DNA of 64,000 nt. Source: Pimelobacter simplex (lineage in GTDB: Bacteria; Actinomycetota; Actinomycetes; Propionibacteriales; Nocardioidaceae). Under the pieces are notes generated by a model that saw nothing but the letters and a program-made list of their open reading frames with translations, ran no database searches and was not told where the DNA came from. The stretch lies in contig NZ_FOUK01000008.1 of NCBI RefSeq assembly GCF_900114845.1, positions 90,081 to 154,080 on the forward strand, read 5' to 3'. The translations under genes were made by a program, and so were the position numbers. Positions 15,730 to 24,196 of this stretch are shown here, one piece after another; the first letter of the stretch is position 1; every line of letters starts with the position of its first letter.

Positions 15730-17808
15730 ATGACAGCGAGGCGGATCAGAATCGGCATCGACACCGGCGGCACGTTCACCGACGTCGTCGCCTTCGACGA
15801 GGAAAGCGGTGAGGTCGTCACGACCAAGACCCCGAGCACGCCGGGCAACCCGGCCGACGGGTTCCTGGCGGGCATCGACAAGGTGCTCGGCATCGCCCAG
15901 GCGCAGTTCGACGACGTGGTGGCGGTCAGCCACGGCACCACGGTCGCGACGAACCAGCTCCTCGAGGGCAAGGTCGACGCGCTGGGATTCATCACCACCG
16001 AGGGCTACGAGGCGATGCTGGAGATCGCCCGCCAGTCGGTGCCCGACGGGTACGGCAACTCGTACTTCTGGGTGAAGCCCGACCGGATCGTCCCGCGGGA
16101 CCTGGTCAAGGGCGTCGGGGGACGCCTCGACTTCACGGGCGCGGAGATCCGCCCGTTCGACGAGGAGAAGGCCCGCGAGGTCGCGCGCTGGTTCAAGAAC
16201 AAGGGCATCGACACGCTGGGTGTCTGCTTCCTGCACGCGTACGCCAACCCGGCGCACGAGGAGCGGATGCGCGAGATCATCGCCGAGGAGCACCCCGACG
16301 CGGTCGTCTCGATCTCGAGCGAGGTGCTGCGCGAGTACCGCGAGTACGAGCGCTCGATGACGACGCTCGTCGACGCGGCGGTCAAGCCCAAGCTGAGCCG
16401 CTACGTCAACAACATCAAGGACCGGCTCGCCCAGCAGAGCGGCCGGACCATCCCGTTCTACGTGATGAAGTCCAACGGTGGCGTGCTCTCGGCCGACGAG
16501 GTCGTGCACCAGCCCATCACGACGGTCCTGTCCGGTCCGGCAGCGGGCGCGCTCGGCGCGGCCCTGATCGCCAAGGTCGCCGGGTTCGACAAGGTCCTCA
16601 CCTCCGACGGCGGCGGTACGTCGACCGACGTCTCCGTCGTCATCGACGGCGAGCCCACGCTGACCACCGAGGGCAGCGTCGGCGTCTACCCGTCCAAGAT
16701 CCCGATGATCGACGTCGTCACCGTCGGTGCCGGCGGCGGCTCCATCGCGTGGCTCTCGCCCGAGGGCACGCTCAAGGTCGGCCCCCACTCGGCCGGCGCC
16801 GACCCGGGTCCGATCTGCTACCGCAAGGGCGGCACGGACGTCACGATCACCGACGCCCACGTCTTCCTCGGCCGGATCCCTCCCCACCTGCTCGGTGGCG
16901 AGATCCCGCTCGACGTCGACGCCGCGACGGCCGCGATCCAGCAGCTGGCCGGCAAGCTCGGCATCTCGGCGGAGGCCTGTGCGACCGGCATCCTCGAGAT
17001 CTCCGCGTGGAACCAGGCCAACGCGCTGCGCCAGGTCACCGTCAAGCGGGGCCTCGACGTCCGCGACTTCGCGCTCACCACGTTCGGTGGCTCGGGCTCG
17101 CTGCTGCTGTGCCGGCTGATGGACATCCTCAACGTCCCGACCGTGCTGGTCCCGCCGAACCCGGGCAACGTCTCGGCCTTCGGCCTGCTCACGGTCGACG
17201 TCAAGAACGACTACGTGCAGACCCACGTCGCGCTCCAGGAGAACGTCGACACGGCCGACCTGCAGCGCGAGTTCGACGTCTTGCAGGCGCGTGCCGCCGA
17301 GGCCCTCGGCAAGGAGGGCTTCGCCGAGGCCGACCACGTCTTCGTGCGCACCGCCGACGTCCGCTACTTCGGCCAGGCCTTCGAGGTCCGGGTCGGCGTC
17401 CCGGACGGCCCGATCACCACCGAGACGCTGACGGCGGTCGCCGACCGCTTCCACGCCGAGCACAAGGTGCTCTACGGCTACGACTTCTCCGGCGACGCGT
17501 CGCAGCAGGTCGAGGTCGTCAACCTCCGGGTCTCGGGCGTCGGTCCGATCAAGCGCCCCGAGATCCTCCGCGCCGACGGCGCGAAGCCGGAGCCGCAGCC
17601 CACGGGCACCCGCTCCATCTGCTTCGACGCCGACGCCGGGTACGTCGAGACGCCCATCTTCTGGCGCCCCGACCTGCCGGCCGGCCAGGTGCTCACCGGT
17701 CCGGTGATCATCGAGGAGTTCGGTTCGACCGTGCCCGTCCACCCCGGCTTCACGGCCCGGGTCGACGACTACGCCAACATCATCGTGACGCGCTCGGAGG
17801 GAAACTGA
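15730..17808 (+). CDS. hyuA: Hydantoinase/oxoprolinase family subunit A (ATP-dependent)
   Basis: A 692-residue HyuA-type protein. The N-terminal actin-like ATPase motif is RIGIDTGGTFTDVV (6-19); further on are SHGTTVATN, LSGPAAGALGAA, the phosphate-2-like loop DGGGTSTDVSVV and SAGADPGPICYRKGG. The family includes ATP-dependent 5-oxoprolinase, N-methylhydantoinase and acetone/acetophenone carboxylases; all activate a carbonyl by phosphorylation and work with a HyuB partner. The substrate is not evident. In this locus it could open a cyclic ureide or imide related to pyrimidine breakdown. The next gene, hyuB, starts one base after the stop. Confidence 0.9.
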   Translation: MTARRIRIGIDTGGTFTDVVAFDEESGEVVTTKTPSTPGNPADGFLAGIDKVLGIAQAQFDDVVAVSHGTTVATNQLLEGKVDALGFITTEGYEAMLEIARQSVPDGYGNSYFWVKPDRIVPRDLVKGVGGRLDFTGAEIRPFDEEKAREVARWFKNKGIDTLGVCFLHAYANPAHEERMREIIAEEHPDAVVSISSEVLREYREYERSMTTLVDAAVKPKLSRYVNNIKDRLAQQSGRTIPFYVMKSNGGVLSADEVVHQPITTVLSGPAAGALGAALIAKVAGFDKVLTSDGGGTSTDVSVVIDGEPTLTTEGSVGVYPSKIPMIDVVTVGAGGGSIAWLSPEGTLKVGPHSAGADPGPICYRKGGTDVTITDAHVFLGRIPPHLLGGEIPLDVDAATAAIQQLAGKLGISAEACATGILEISAWNQANALRQVTVKRGLDVRDFALTTFGGSGSLLLCRLMDILNVPTVLVPPNPGNVSAFGLLTVDVKNDYVQTHVALQENVDTADLQREFDVLQARAAEALGKEGFAEADHVFVRTADVRYFGQAFEVRVGVPDGPITTETLTAVADRFHAEHKVLYGYDFSGDASQQVEVVNLRVSGVGPIKRPEILRADGAKPEPQPTGTRSICFDADAGYVETPIFWRPDLPAGQVLTGPVIIEEFGSTVPVHPGFTARVDDYANIIVTRSEGN

Positions 17809-17809
17809 C

Positions 17810-19813
17810 ATGTGCCTGAGCTGCCAGACCATCTCTGTCCAGAACCCCACCGCGCCGCGGACGTTCACCCACGAGGGTGACATCACCTCGCACCGCGCGC
17901 CGACCCAGTTCCCCTTCGGGACCCTGACCGAGGACGCCGGCCGCAGCGCCGACCCCGTCCTGGTCGAGATCGTCCAGGGCTCGCTGGCCGCCGTCGAGCA
18001 CGAGGTCGAGACCGCCATCGCGCGGACCAGCCGCTCGCCGATGATCCGCGACGCGCACGACTTCCGTGCGGGCATCCACGACCGGCTGCTGCGCAAGCTC
18101 ACCGGCCGCTCGTACTCCGCGCTCGTGCACCCGGTCGCCCGGGACTTCCCGATCGAGGAGATGAAGGAGGGTGACGTCTTCTTCCACAACGACGTCTACC
18201 TCTCCGAGGGTGGCATCGGCCACCTCCCCGACCTGTGCGTCACCGTCCCGGTGTTCGCGGGTCCGGAGGGGGAGCGCCGCGTCGTCGCGTTCATCCAGGC
18301 GTTCGGCCACCACGACGACATCGGCGGCGCGGTGCCCGGCTCCATGCCGTCCCACGCCACCAGCGTGTTCGAGGAGGGCCTCGCGGTTCCCCCGATCAAG
18401 CTGTGGGACGCCGGCGTGCCCAACCGCTCGGCGCTGACGATCATGACGCGCAACTCGCGCATGCCCGAGTCGCTCGCGGCCGACCTCGACGCCGAGTGCT
18501 CGGCCTGCCTGATGGGCGCGCGGCGCCTGGGCGAGCTGTTCGACCGCTACGGCATCGAGACCGTCGAGGCCTGCTTCGACGCCGTCATCGACCGGTCCAC
18601 CGAGACCTACCGGCGCGAGATCCTCTCCAAGATCCCGGTCGGCACCTGGACCTGGGAGGACTACGCCGAGCACGACGGCGTCGACGACCCGCAGCTGCAC
18701 ACGCAGCGGATCACGCTGACCCGGACGGCGGCCGAGGACCCCGAGGGCGAGCGGCTCATCCTCGACTTCGCGGGCACCGGTCCGCAGGCCAAGGGCCCGA
18801 TCAACCACTGCGGCGACTACTCCGACGGCGTCTTCCTCAAGAAGTGGCTCGCGCCGATCCTGCGCAACCTCGCGGACACCCCCGAGCGGATGGCCGAGCT
18901 CGACGTCAACGAAGGCGTCGTGCCGCTCATCGAGATGAGGTTCCCGCCGCCGGGGACGCTGCTCACGCCGGTCTTCCCGGCGCCGACCAACGCCCGGACG
19001 TTCGTCATCCTGCGCCTGCTGGGCGTGCTCGCCGGCGTGATCGCCAAGGCGGTCGACGGCAAGATGCCCGCCGACCAGGAGACGATCCGCTACACCGGCG
19101 TCTACGGCGAGGACCTCGAGGGCCGCTCGTACCTCATGCGCGAGGTGCTCGGCGGCGGCTCCGGCGGCCGCTACTACGCCGACGGCGAGGACACCATCCA
19201 CGTCGTCCCGGACTCGCGGAACCTCCCGACGGAGTTCACCGAGTCGCGCTTCCCGTTCGTGGTCGAGTCGCTCGGCCTCGCGGTCGACTCGGGCGGCGCC
19301 GGTCAGTTCCGCGGCGGCCTGGGCTACGAGAAGCACATCCGGATGCTCAAGGACGCGAACTTCATGTCCATCGCGGACCGCTCGATCCTCGCCTGCTGGG
19401 GCGTCAAGGGCGGCAAGGCGGGCAAGCCGTTCCAGGTCACCATCGACCCGGGCGGCCCCAACGAGCGCGAGGTCGACGCCCTCGCCGACGCCGAGCCCGT
19501 CGTGGCTGGCGAGACCATCCGGATCCGCACCACCGGTGGTGGCGGCTGGGGCAACCCGCTCGAGCGCGACCCGGAGCTCGTCGTCCGCGACGTCGTGTGG
19601 CGCAAGGTCTCCGCCGAGGCGGCCCTCGCCGACTACGGCGTGGTCCTCACCGGCTCGCTCGACGACGACACCCTCGGGTACGACGCCGCGGCGACCGCGA
19701 CCGAGCGGGCCGGCCGGCCCGCTCCGGCCGAGGACGACGTCTTCTTCGACCGGGGTCCCGGCTACGGCACCCTCTCCGGTGGCGCCACCGCGGCCGCGGT
19801 GGACACCCTCTGA
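17810..19813 (+). CDS. hyuB: Hydantoinase/oxoprolinase family subunit B
   Basis: A 667-residue HyuB-type protein. Family features are FFHNDVYLSEGGIGHLPDL, FGHHDDIGGAVPGSMP (with the usual cluster of His/Asp metal ligands) and the C-terminal TTGGGGWGNPLERDP. It starts one base after hyuA with a GGAGGG ribosome site, so an HyuA-HyuB complex is expected. The first ~40 residues (Cys- and Thr-rich, MCLSCQ...) are not part of the conserved domain; the length exceeds typical HyuB proteins of about 520-600 residues. Confidence 0.88.
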   Translation: MCLSCQTISVQNPTAPRTFTHEGDITSHRAPTQFPFGTLTEDAGRSADPVLVEIVQGSLAAVEHEVETAIARTSRSPMIRDAHDFRAGIHDRLLRKLTGRSYSALVHPVARDFPIEEMKEGDVFFHNDVYLSEGGIGHLPDLCVTVPVFAGPEGERRVVAFIQAFGHHDDIGGAVPGSMPSHATSVFEEGLAVPPIKLWDAGVPNRSALTIMTRNSRMPESLAADLDAECSACLMGARRLGELFDRYGIETVEACFDAVIDRSTETYRREILSKIPVGTWTWEDYAEHDGVDDPQLHTQRITLTRTAAEDPEGERLILDFAGTGPQAKGPINHCGDYSDGVFLKKWLAPILRNLADTPERMAELDVNEGVVPLIEMRFPPPGTLLTPVFPAPTNARTFVILRLLGVLAGVIAKAVDGKMPADQETIRYTGVYGEDLEGRSYLMREVLGGGSGGRYYADGEDTIHVVPDSRNLPTEFTESRFPFVVESLGLAVDSGGAGQFRGGLGYEKHIRMLKDANFMSIADRSILACWGVKGGKAGKPFQVTIDPGGPNEREVDALADAEPVVAGETIRIRTTGGGGWGNPLERDPELVVRDVVWRKVSAEAALADYGVVLTGSLDDDTLGYDAAATATERAGRPAPAEDDVFFDRGPGYGTLSGGATAAAVDTL

Positions 19814-19821
19814 GGATCGCC

Positions 19822-20631
19822 GTGAAGGTCGCGGTCCTCGGAGGATCGGGCAAGACCGGCCGCGCCGTCAGCGCGGCCCTGGCCCAGGCGGGCGTGGCGA
19901 CACGCCCCCTGGGCAGGGCCGCGTTCGGCGACCTGCCGGCCGCGCTGGCCGGTGCCGACGCGGTGCACGTCATCGCGCCCAACCTCCACCCGGACGAGCC
20001 CGGGTACGTCAGCGCCGTGCTCGCCGCGGCGCAGCAGGTCGGCGTCGGCCGGCTGGTCTACCACTCGGTGGCCTCGCCGTACGTGCCGGCGATGCCGCAC
20101 CACGTCGGCAAGGCCGAGGCGGAGGACCTGGTCCGCCGCTCCGGGCTGGAGTGGACGCTCCTGCAGCCCTGCGCCTACGTGCAGAACTTCGTGCCCGCGC
20201 TCGCCGCGCTGGCCGAGGGGAGCGGCGACCGGCTCGACGTCCCCTATGCGGTGCACACGCCGTTCGGCCTGGTCGACCTGCACGACGTCGCCGCGGCGAC
20301 CGCGGCGGTGCTGACCACGCCGGGCCATGTCGGCGCGACCTACGAGCTCGGGGGACCGGCACTCGTGAGCGTCGCCGACGTCGCCGCCGCGGCGGCCGAC
20401 GTGCTCGGTCGCCCGGTCGTCGCGCACCGGATCGACCCGGACGACTGGGGCGAGAGCGCCACCGGTCTCGACGAGCGCGAGCGGGTCTGGCTGCGCGCGA
20501 TGTTCGCCTACTACGACGACCACGGCCTGCCGACCGGAGGGGTGCCGCTCGGTGCCCTGCTCGGCCGCGCCCCGGCAGGTCTTGGTGAAGTGTTGTCCCG
20601 GGAGCTGGCTGGCAGGAGTTGCCAGGGTTGA
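19822..20631 (+). CDS. NmrA-like NAD(P)-binding protein (atypical SDR)
   Basis: A 269-residue protein with an N-terminal dinucleotide-binding motif GGSGKTGRAV (7-16), the NmrA/HSCARG-like segment RLVYHSVASPYVP, and LEWTLLQPCAYVQNF. It lacks a clear YxxxK catalytic pair, so it may be a redox sensor rather than an enzyme. The GTG at 19822 follows the hyuB stop by eight bases, so it probably belongs to the hyuAB transcript. Its role in the locus is unknown. Confidence 0.75.
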   Translation: MKVAVLGGSGKTGRAVSAALAQAGVATRPLGRAAFGDLPAALAGADAVHVIAPNLHPDEPGYVSAVLAAAQQVGVGRLVYHSVASPYVPAMPHHVGKAEAEDLVRRSGLEWTLLQPCAYVQNFVPALAALAEGSGDRLDVPYAVHTPFGLVDLHDVAAATAAVLTTPGHVGATYELGGPALVSVADVAAAAADVLGRPVVAHRIDPDDWGESATGLDERERVWLRAMFAYYDDHGLPTGGVPLGALLGRAPAGLGEVLSRELAGRSCQG

Positions 20632-20680
20632 CGCCCGGAGTTGGCTGATCCTCACGATGAATGCGGGTGACCCGGCTCAC

Positions 20681-20686
20681 TAGGTT
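20681..20686 (+). promoter_or_regulatory. Leaderless -10 box (TAGGTT) for carbamate kinase
   Basis: TAGGTT is followed by seven bases and the carbamate kinase ATG at 20694, the spacing expected if transcription starts at the A of ATG. The surrounding CTCACTAGGTT closely matches the permease promoter at 8078. Confidence 0.5.
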
Positions 20687-20693
20687 CGCTGTC

Positions 20694-21641
20694 ATGAGAA
20701 TCCTGCTCGCCCTCGGCGGCAACGCGATGACGTCCCCGGACGGCAGTGCCCGTCCGGAGGACCAGATCGCTGCCGCGACCGAGGCCATGGAGGCGGTCGC
20801 GGACCTCGTCGCCGAAGGCGTCGAGGTCCTGATCACCCACGGCAACGGTCCCCAGGTGGGCAACCTGCTCGTGAAGAACGAGCTCGCTGCCCCCGTCGTA
20901 CCTCCCGTTCCGCTCGACTGGTGCGGTGCCCAGACCCAGGGCACCCTCGGCGACATCCTGATGAACGCCCTCGACGCGGCCCTCGCCGCGCGAGGCATCG
21001 CGCGTCCCACCGCGGCGCTGGTCACGCGGACCCGCGTCGACGCCGACGACCCCGCCTTCGCGAAGCCGAGCAAGCCGGTCGGCCGCTACCTGTCCGCCGA
21101 CGAGGCGCAGACGATGATCGACCACGGCGAGACGTGGGAGGACCGCGGCGAGCGCGGGTGGCGGCGGATGGTCGCCTCGCCCGAGCCGCTCGAGGTCCTC
21201 GACGCGCCCGCTGCCGTCGCCCTCGTCGACGCTGGCTTCGTCGTGATCGCCAACGGCGGCGGTGGCATCCCCACCGTCCGTCGTCCCGACGGCACGCTCG
21301 CGGGCGTCGAGGCGGTCATCGACAAGGACCTCGGCGCGGCGCTCCTCGCGCGCGCCGTCGAGGTCGACATGCTCGTGATCGCCACCGACGTGGCGCACGC
21401 GATCCTCGGCTTCGGCACGCCGGAGGCCGAGGACATCGGCGAGGTCTCCCTGGACCAGATGCGTTCGTACGCAGCGGCCGGGCACTTCGCCGGAGGCTCG
21501 ATGGGGCCGAAGGTCGACGCCATCTGCCGCTTCGTCGAGCGGTCCGGCCGCCTCGGCGTCATCACCGATCTCAGCAGCATCGTCGCTGCCGCCTCCGGCA
21601 AGGCCGGAACGATCGTCACTCCCAACCGAAAGGACGCCTGA
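20694..21641 (+). CDS. arcC: Carbamate kinase
   Basis: A 315-residue amino-acid kinase family protein with the carbamate kinase motifs LLALGGNAM (4-12), THGNGPQVGNLL, DWCGAQTQG, ANGGGGIPTV, VIDKDLGAALLA and FAGGSMGPKV. It catalyses carbamoyl phosphate + ADP to ATP + carbamate, which decays to CO2 and ammonia. No ornithine carbamoyltransferase or arginine deiminase gene is near, so the arginine deiminase pathway is not indicated; the likely source of carbamoyl phosphate is the FdrA-DUF1116-DUF2877 complex. The ATG at 20694 is chosen over an upstream in-frame ATG (20661) because the protein normally begins just before LLALGGN and because of the leaderless promoter. One base separates it from the barbiturase-like gene. 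Confidence 0.95.
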   Translation: MRILLALGGNAMTSPDGSARPEDQIAAATEAMEAVADLVAEGVEVLITHGNGPQVGNLLVKNELAAPVVPPVPLDWCGAQTQGTLGDILMNALDAALAARGIARPTAALVTRTRVDADDPAFAKPSKPVGRYLSADEAQTMIDHGETWEDRGERGWRRMVASPEPLEVLDAPAAVALVDAGFVVIANGGGGIPTVRRPDGTLAGVEAVIDKDLGAALLARAVEVDMLVIATDVAHAILGFGTPEAEDIGEVSLDQMRSYAAAGHFAGGSMGPKVDAICRFVERSGRLGVITDLSSIVAAASGKAGTIVTPNRKDA

Positions 21642-21642
21642 C

Positions 21643-22749
21643 ATGCCTTCTGCCATCGAGGTCCGCAAGGTCCCGATCCACTCCGTCGCGGACGCCTCCG
21701 AGCTGGCCAAGCTCATCGACGACGGCGTCTTCGCCGCCGACCGCGTCATTGCGATCATCGGCAAGACCGAGGGCAACGGCGGTGTCAACGACTACACCCG
21801 GATCATCGCCGACCGCGCCTTCCGCGAGGTGCTCGTCGCGAAGGGCGCTCCGGAGGAGCAGGTCAAGGGCGTCCCGATCGTGTGGTCCGGCGGCACCGAC
21901 GGCGTGATCAGCCCCCACGCCACCATCTTCGCCACGGTCGACGTCCCCGAGGACGACCCGAGCCGCAACGAGCAGCGCCTCACCGTCGGCTTCGCGATGA
22001 GCGAGCCGATCCTGCCCGAGGAGATCGGGTACGTCGCGATGATCGAGAAGGTCGCCGCCGGCGTGAAGGTCGCCATGGAGCGGGCCGGCATCACCGACCC
22101 CGCCGACGTCCACTACGTGCAGACCAAGACCCCGCTGCTCACCATCCACACCATCCGCGACGCGCACAGCCGCGGCAAGGAGGTCTGGACCGAGCACACC
22201 CACGAGTCGATGGACCTGTCGAACGGCGTCACCGGCCTCGGCATCGCCGTCGCGCTCGGCGAGATCGAGATGCCGACCGACGCCGACGTCATGAACAACC
22301 GCGACCTCTTCTCGTCGGTCGCCTCGTGCTCGTCGGGTGTCGAGCTCGACGTGGCCCAGATCGTCGTGGTCGGCAACGCCACCGGCGTCGGCGGCCGCTA
22401 CCGCATCGGCCACTCGGTGATGAACGACGCGCTCGACCAGGACGGCATCTGGGAGGCCATCAAGAACGCCGGCCTCGACCTCCCCGAGCGCCCGCGCACC
22501 GCGGACCTCGACGGTCGCCTGGTCAACGTCTTCCTCAAGTGCGAGGCCTCGCAGAACGGTGAGGTCCGCGGCCGCCGCAACGCCATGCTCGACGACTCCG
22601 ACGTGCACTGGCACCGCCAGATCAAGTCGTGCGTCGGTGGCGTCACCGCTGCCGTGACCGGCGACCCGGCCGTCTTCGTGTCGGTCTCGGCCGCGCACCA
22701 GGGTCCCGAGGGTGGCGGCCCGGTCGCCGCCATCGTCGACCTCGGCTGA
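21643..22749 (+). CDS. Ring-opening amidohydrolase: barbiturase / cyanuric acid hydrolase family
   Basis: A 368-residue member of the small AtzD/TrzD/barbiturase family. Characteristic segments are GKTEGNGGVNDYTR (40-53), VWSGGTDGVISPH (80-92), VQTKTPLLT (159-167), SVASCSSGVELDV (225-237) and SVSAAHQGPEGGGP (347-360), consistent with the three similar domains each supplying a Lys-Ser pair. Barbiturase opens barbiturate to ureidomalonate; cyanuric acid hydrolase gives carboxybiuret. No biuret hydrolase or allophanate hydrolase is nearby, whereas a UraA-type permease, molybdenum hydroxylase and thymidine phosphorylase are, so barbiturase is favoured. It has a GAAAGGA ribosome site and follows the carbamate kinase stop by one base. 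Confidence 0.9.
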   Translation: MPSAIEVRKVPIHSVADASELAKLIDDGVFAADRVIAIIGKTEGNGGVNDYTRIIADRAFREVLVAKGAPEEQVKGVPIVWSGGTDGVISPHATIFATVDVPEDDPSRNEQRLTVGFAMSEPILPEEIGYVAMIEKVAAGVKVAMERAGITDPADVHYVQTKTPLLTIHTIRDAHSRGKEVWTEHTHESMDLSNGVTGLGIAVALGEIEMPTDADVMNNRDLFSSVASCSSGVELDVAQIVVVGNATGVGGRYRIGHSVMNDALDQDGIWEAIKNAGLDLPERPRTADLDGRLVNVFLKCEASQNGEVRGRRNAMLDDSDVHWHRQIKSCVGGVTAAVTGDPAVFVSVSAAHQGPEGGGPVAAIVDLG

Positions 22750-22859
22750 GCGACCCGAGCGCCCGCGCACCTGCGAGGACGAACGACGCGCTGAGCCACC
22801 CGGACCGAACGTCCGGGACCGGCCACGCCGTGTAGCCCCGGCGTGAGCCGTGGCCAGGA

Positions 22860-22885
22860 GGGGCCCGACCTACCGGTCGGGCCCC
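22860..22885. terminator. Strong hairpin between convergent barbiturase and VOC genes
   Basis: A perfect 11-base stem (GGGGCCCGACC at 22860-22870, GGTCGGGCCCC at 22875-22885) with a TACC loop. It sits 110 bases after the barbiturase stop and 17 bases after the VOC stop on the opposite strand, so it can end transcription from both sides. The rest of the 22750-22902 gap holds a second GC-rich stem (GGCCACGCC...GGCGTGAGCCGTGGCC) and no gene that I can see. Confidence 0.7.
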
Positions 22886-22902
22886 TTCGCCGTGCCCGGG
22901 GC

Positions 22903-23313
22903 TCATCGGGCCGGCGGGGAGAAGACGCTGAACTGGTTGCCGGCCGGGTCGCGCAGGTAGGCGAACGTCGGGACGCCGAGCCCGACGTCGAGGTGCTGGC
23001 TGAGCACGGTCCCGCCCAGGTCGGTGGCGGCGGCGCACGTGGCGGCCACGTCGGCGACGAGGATCGAGAACACCGCGTGGCCCGGCAGCTGTCCACCGGT
23101 GCCGAAGATGCCGCCGGAGGGGGCGCCGGCACCGCCGGGCGCAGTGACCAGGCGGTAGTCGAGGCCGCCGGCCTGGGAGGCCTCGTCGGCCGCGAAGGAC
23201 CAGTCGAACAGGCCGCCGTAGAACTTCTCGGCGGCACCCGGGTCGTCGGTGGCGATCTCGAACCAGGCGACGGTGCCGGGAGCCGGTGGGGTGGGTGCGG
23301 GCGTGGTGGTCAT
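22903..23313 (-). CDS. VOC (glyoxalase/bleomycin-resistance) family protein
   Basis: A 136-residue single VOC domain of the type that repeats PGTVAWFEIATDDPGAAEKFYGGLFDW at the start and ends in AYLRDPAGNQFSVFSPP. Such proteins are metal-dependent isomerases, dioxygenases or antibiotic-binding proteins; the function here is unknown. The ATG at 23313 has an AGGAGG ribosome site; longer frames are not used. It lies 62 bases downstream of the WYL regulator on the same strand and is probably cotranscribed with it. Confidence 0.85.
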   Translation of the reverse strand: MTTTPAPTPPAPGTVAWFEIATDDPGAAEKFYGGLFDWSFAADEASQAGGLDYRLVTAPGGAGAPSGGIFGTGGQLPGHAVFSILVADVAATCAAATDLGGTVLSQHLDVGLGVPTFAYLRDPAGNQFSVFSPPAR

Positions 23314-23375
23314 GGTGCTTCCTCCTGGGAGTCGGTGGGCGATGACGACCACGCTCCCAGCGGTTCGCGACAGCC

Positions 23376-24122
23376 CTATGTCGGTGTTTCCGCGGACATC
23401 GCAAGAATCTTCTCCGGCCGCAGCGCCGTCTCGGGCCGGGCGATGAGCTGACCGGGGATCTCGGGCTCGATCGGCCGCCGCGGGCCGCGGGGGAGCGCGG
23501 GGGTCCGCTCGGCCCGGGTGATCCGGTCCATCCGGAACACCCGGTCGTCCTCGCGCAGCCGGCACCAGGCGGTGAGGTACGACCCCCGCGGCCCGACGAC
23601 GACGTGCTGCGGCTCGACCTCGCGCTCCGACTCGGCCCCGTCGACGTCGACGTACCCGATCCGGAGCACCTGGTTGCGCCGCACGGCCTGCCAGATGGTC
23701 TCGGCGACCGCGGCGTCGGGCGCCGCCCCGACGGCGACGACGAGCCGCACCTTGGCCGCGGCCGTGCGCGCCTCGGCCAGCGCGGCCGGCGGCATCGCGG
23801 CGACGATCTTCTGCAGGGCCGAGCGGGCGTCGCGGGCGAAGAGGACGTGCGCGCTGCTGCTCAGCGCCATCGCGAGCGCGGTCGCCTCGCGCGGGGTGAA
23901 GTTGAGCGGCGGCAGCGTCATCGACGGGTCGAGGCTGTAGCCGCCGGTGCGGCCCTGCTTGGTGGCGAGCGGGACGCCGGCCTGGCCCAGCGCGCTGAGG
24001 TCGCGCTCGACCGTGCGGACGCTGACCTCGAAGTGGGCGGCGAGCTGGCTCGCCGTCCGCCCGCGGGGGCCGGCGGCGCGCAGCTCCTCGACCAGCGCGT
24101 AGAGACGGTCGGTGCGGTTCAT
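23376..24122 (-). CDS. YafY-like HTH/WYL-domain transcriptional regulator
   Basis: A 248-residue regulator with an N-terminal winged helix of the HTH_11 type (RTDRLYALVEELRAAG...TASQLAAHFEVSVRTVERDLSAL) and a C-terminal WYL ligand-binding domain (VRRNQVLRIGYVDVDG, YLTAWCRLREDDRVFRMDRI). It probably controls the downstream VOC gene. The start at 24122 follows a TAGCGT hexamer by seven bases; this is preferred over a GTG nine bases upstream. Confidence 0.92.
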   Translation of the reverse strand: MNRTDRLYALVEELRAAGPRGRTASQLAAHFEVSVRTVERDLSALGQAGVPLATKQGRTGGYSLDPSMTLPPLNFTPREATALAMALSSSAHVLFARDARSALQKIVAAMPPAALAEARTAAAKVRLVVAVGAAPDAAVAETIWQAVRRNQVLRIGYVDVDGAESEREVEPQHVVVGPRGSYLTAWCRLREDDRVFRMDRITRAERTPALPRGPRRPIEPEIPGQLIARPETALRPEKILAMSAETPT

Positions 24123-24129
24123 GTCCGGC

Positions 24130-24135
24130 ACGCTA
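24130..24135 (-). promoter_or_regulatory. Leaderless -10 box (TAGCGT) for the WYL regulator
   Basis: On the minus strand TAGCGT is followed by seven bases and the ATG at 24122. The hexamer is identical to the one before the DUF2877 gene at 6654. Confidence 0.5.
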
Positions 24136-24196
24136 GGCGCGAGCGGGGACAGTGCTCGCCCGGCGGCCTGTCGGTGTCGTGTGGGAGATTCGGGTC

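Noticed and set aside
20694..21641. Arginine deiminase pathway carbamate kinase
   Set aside because: No arginine deiminase, ornithine carbamoyltransferase or arginine/ornithine antiporter gene is in the window.
21643..22749. Cyanuric acid hydrolase in a triazine pathway
   Set aside because: Same family, but no biuret hydrolase, allophanate hydrolase or triazine genes are nearby; pyrimidine context favours barbiturase.
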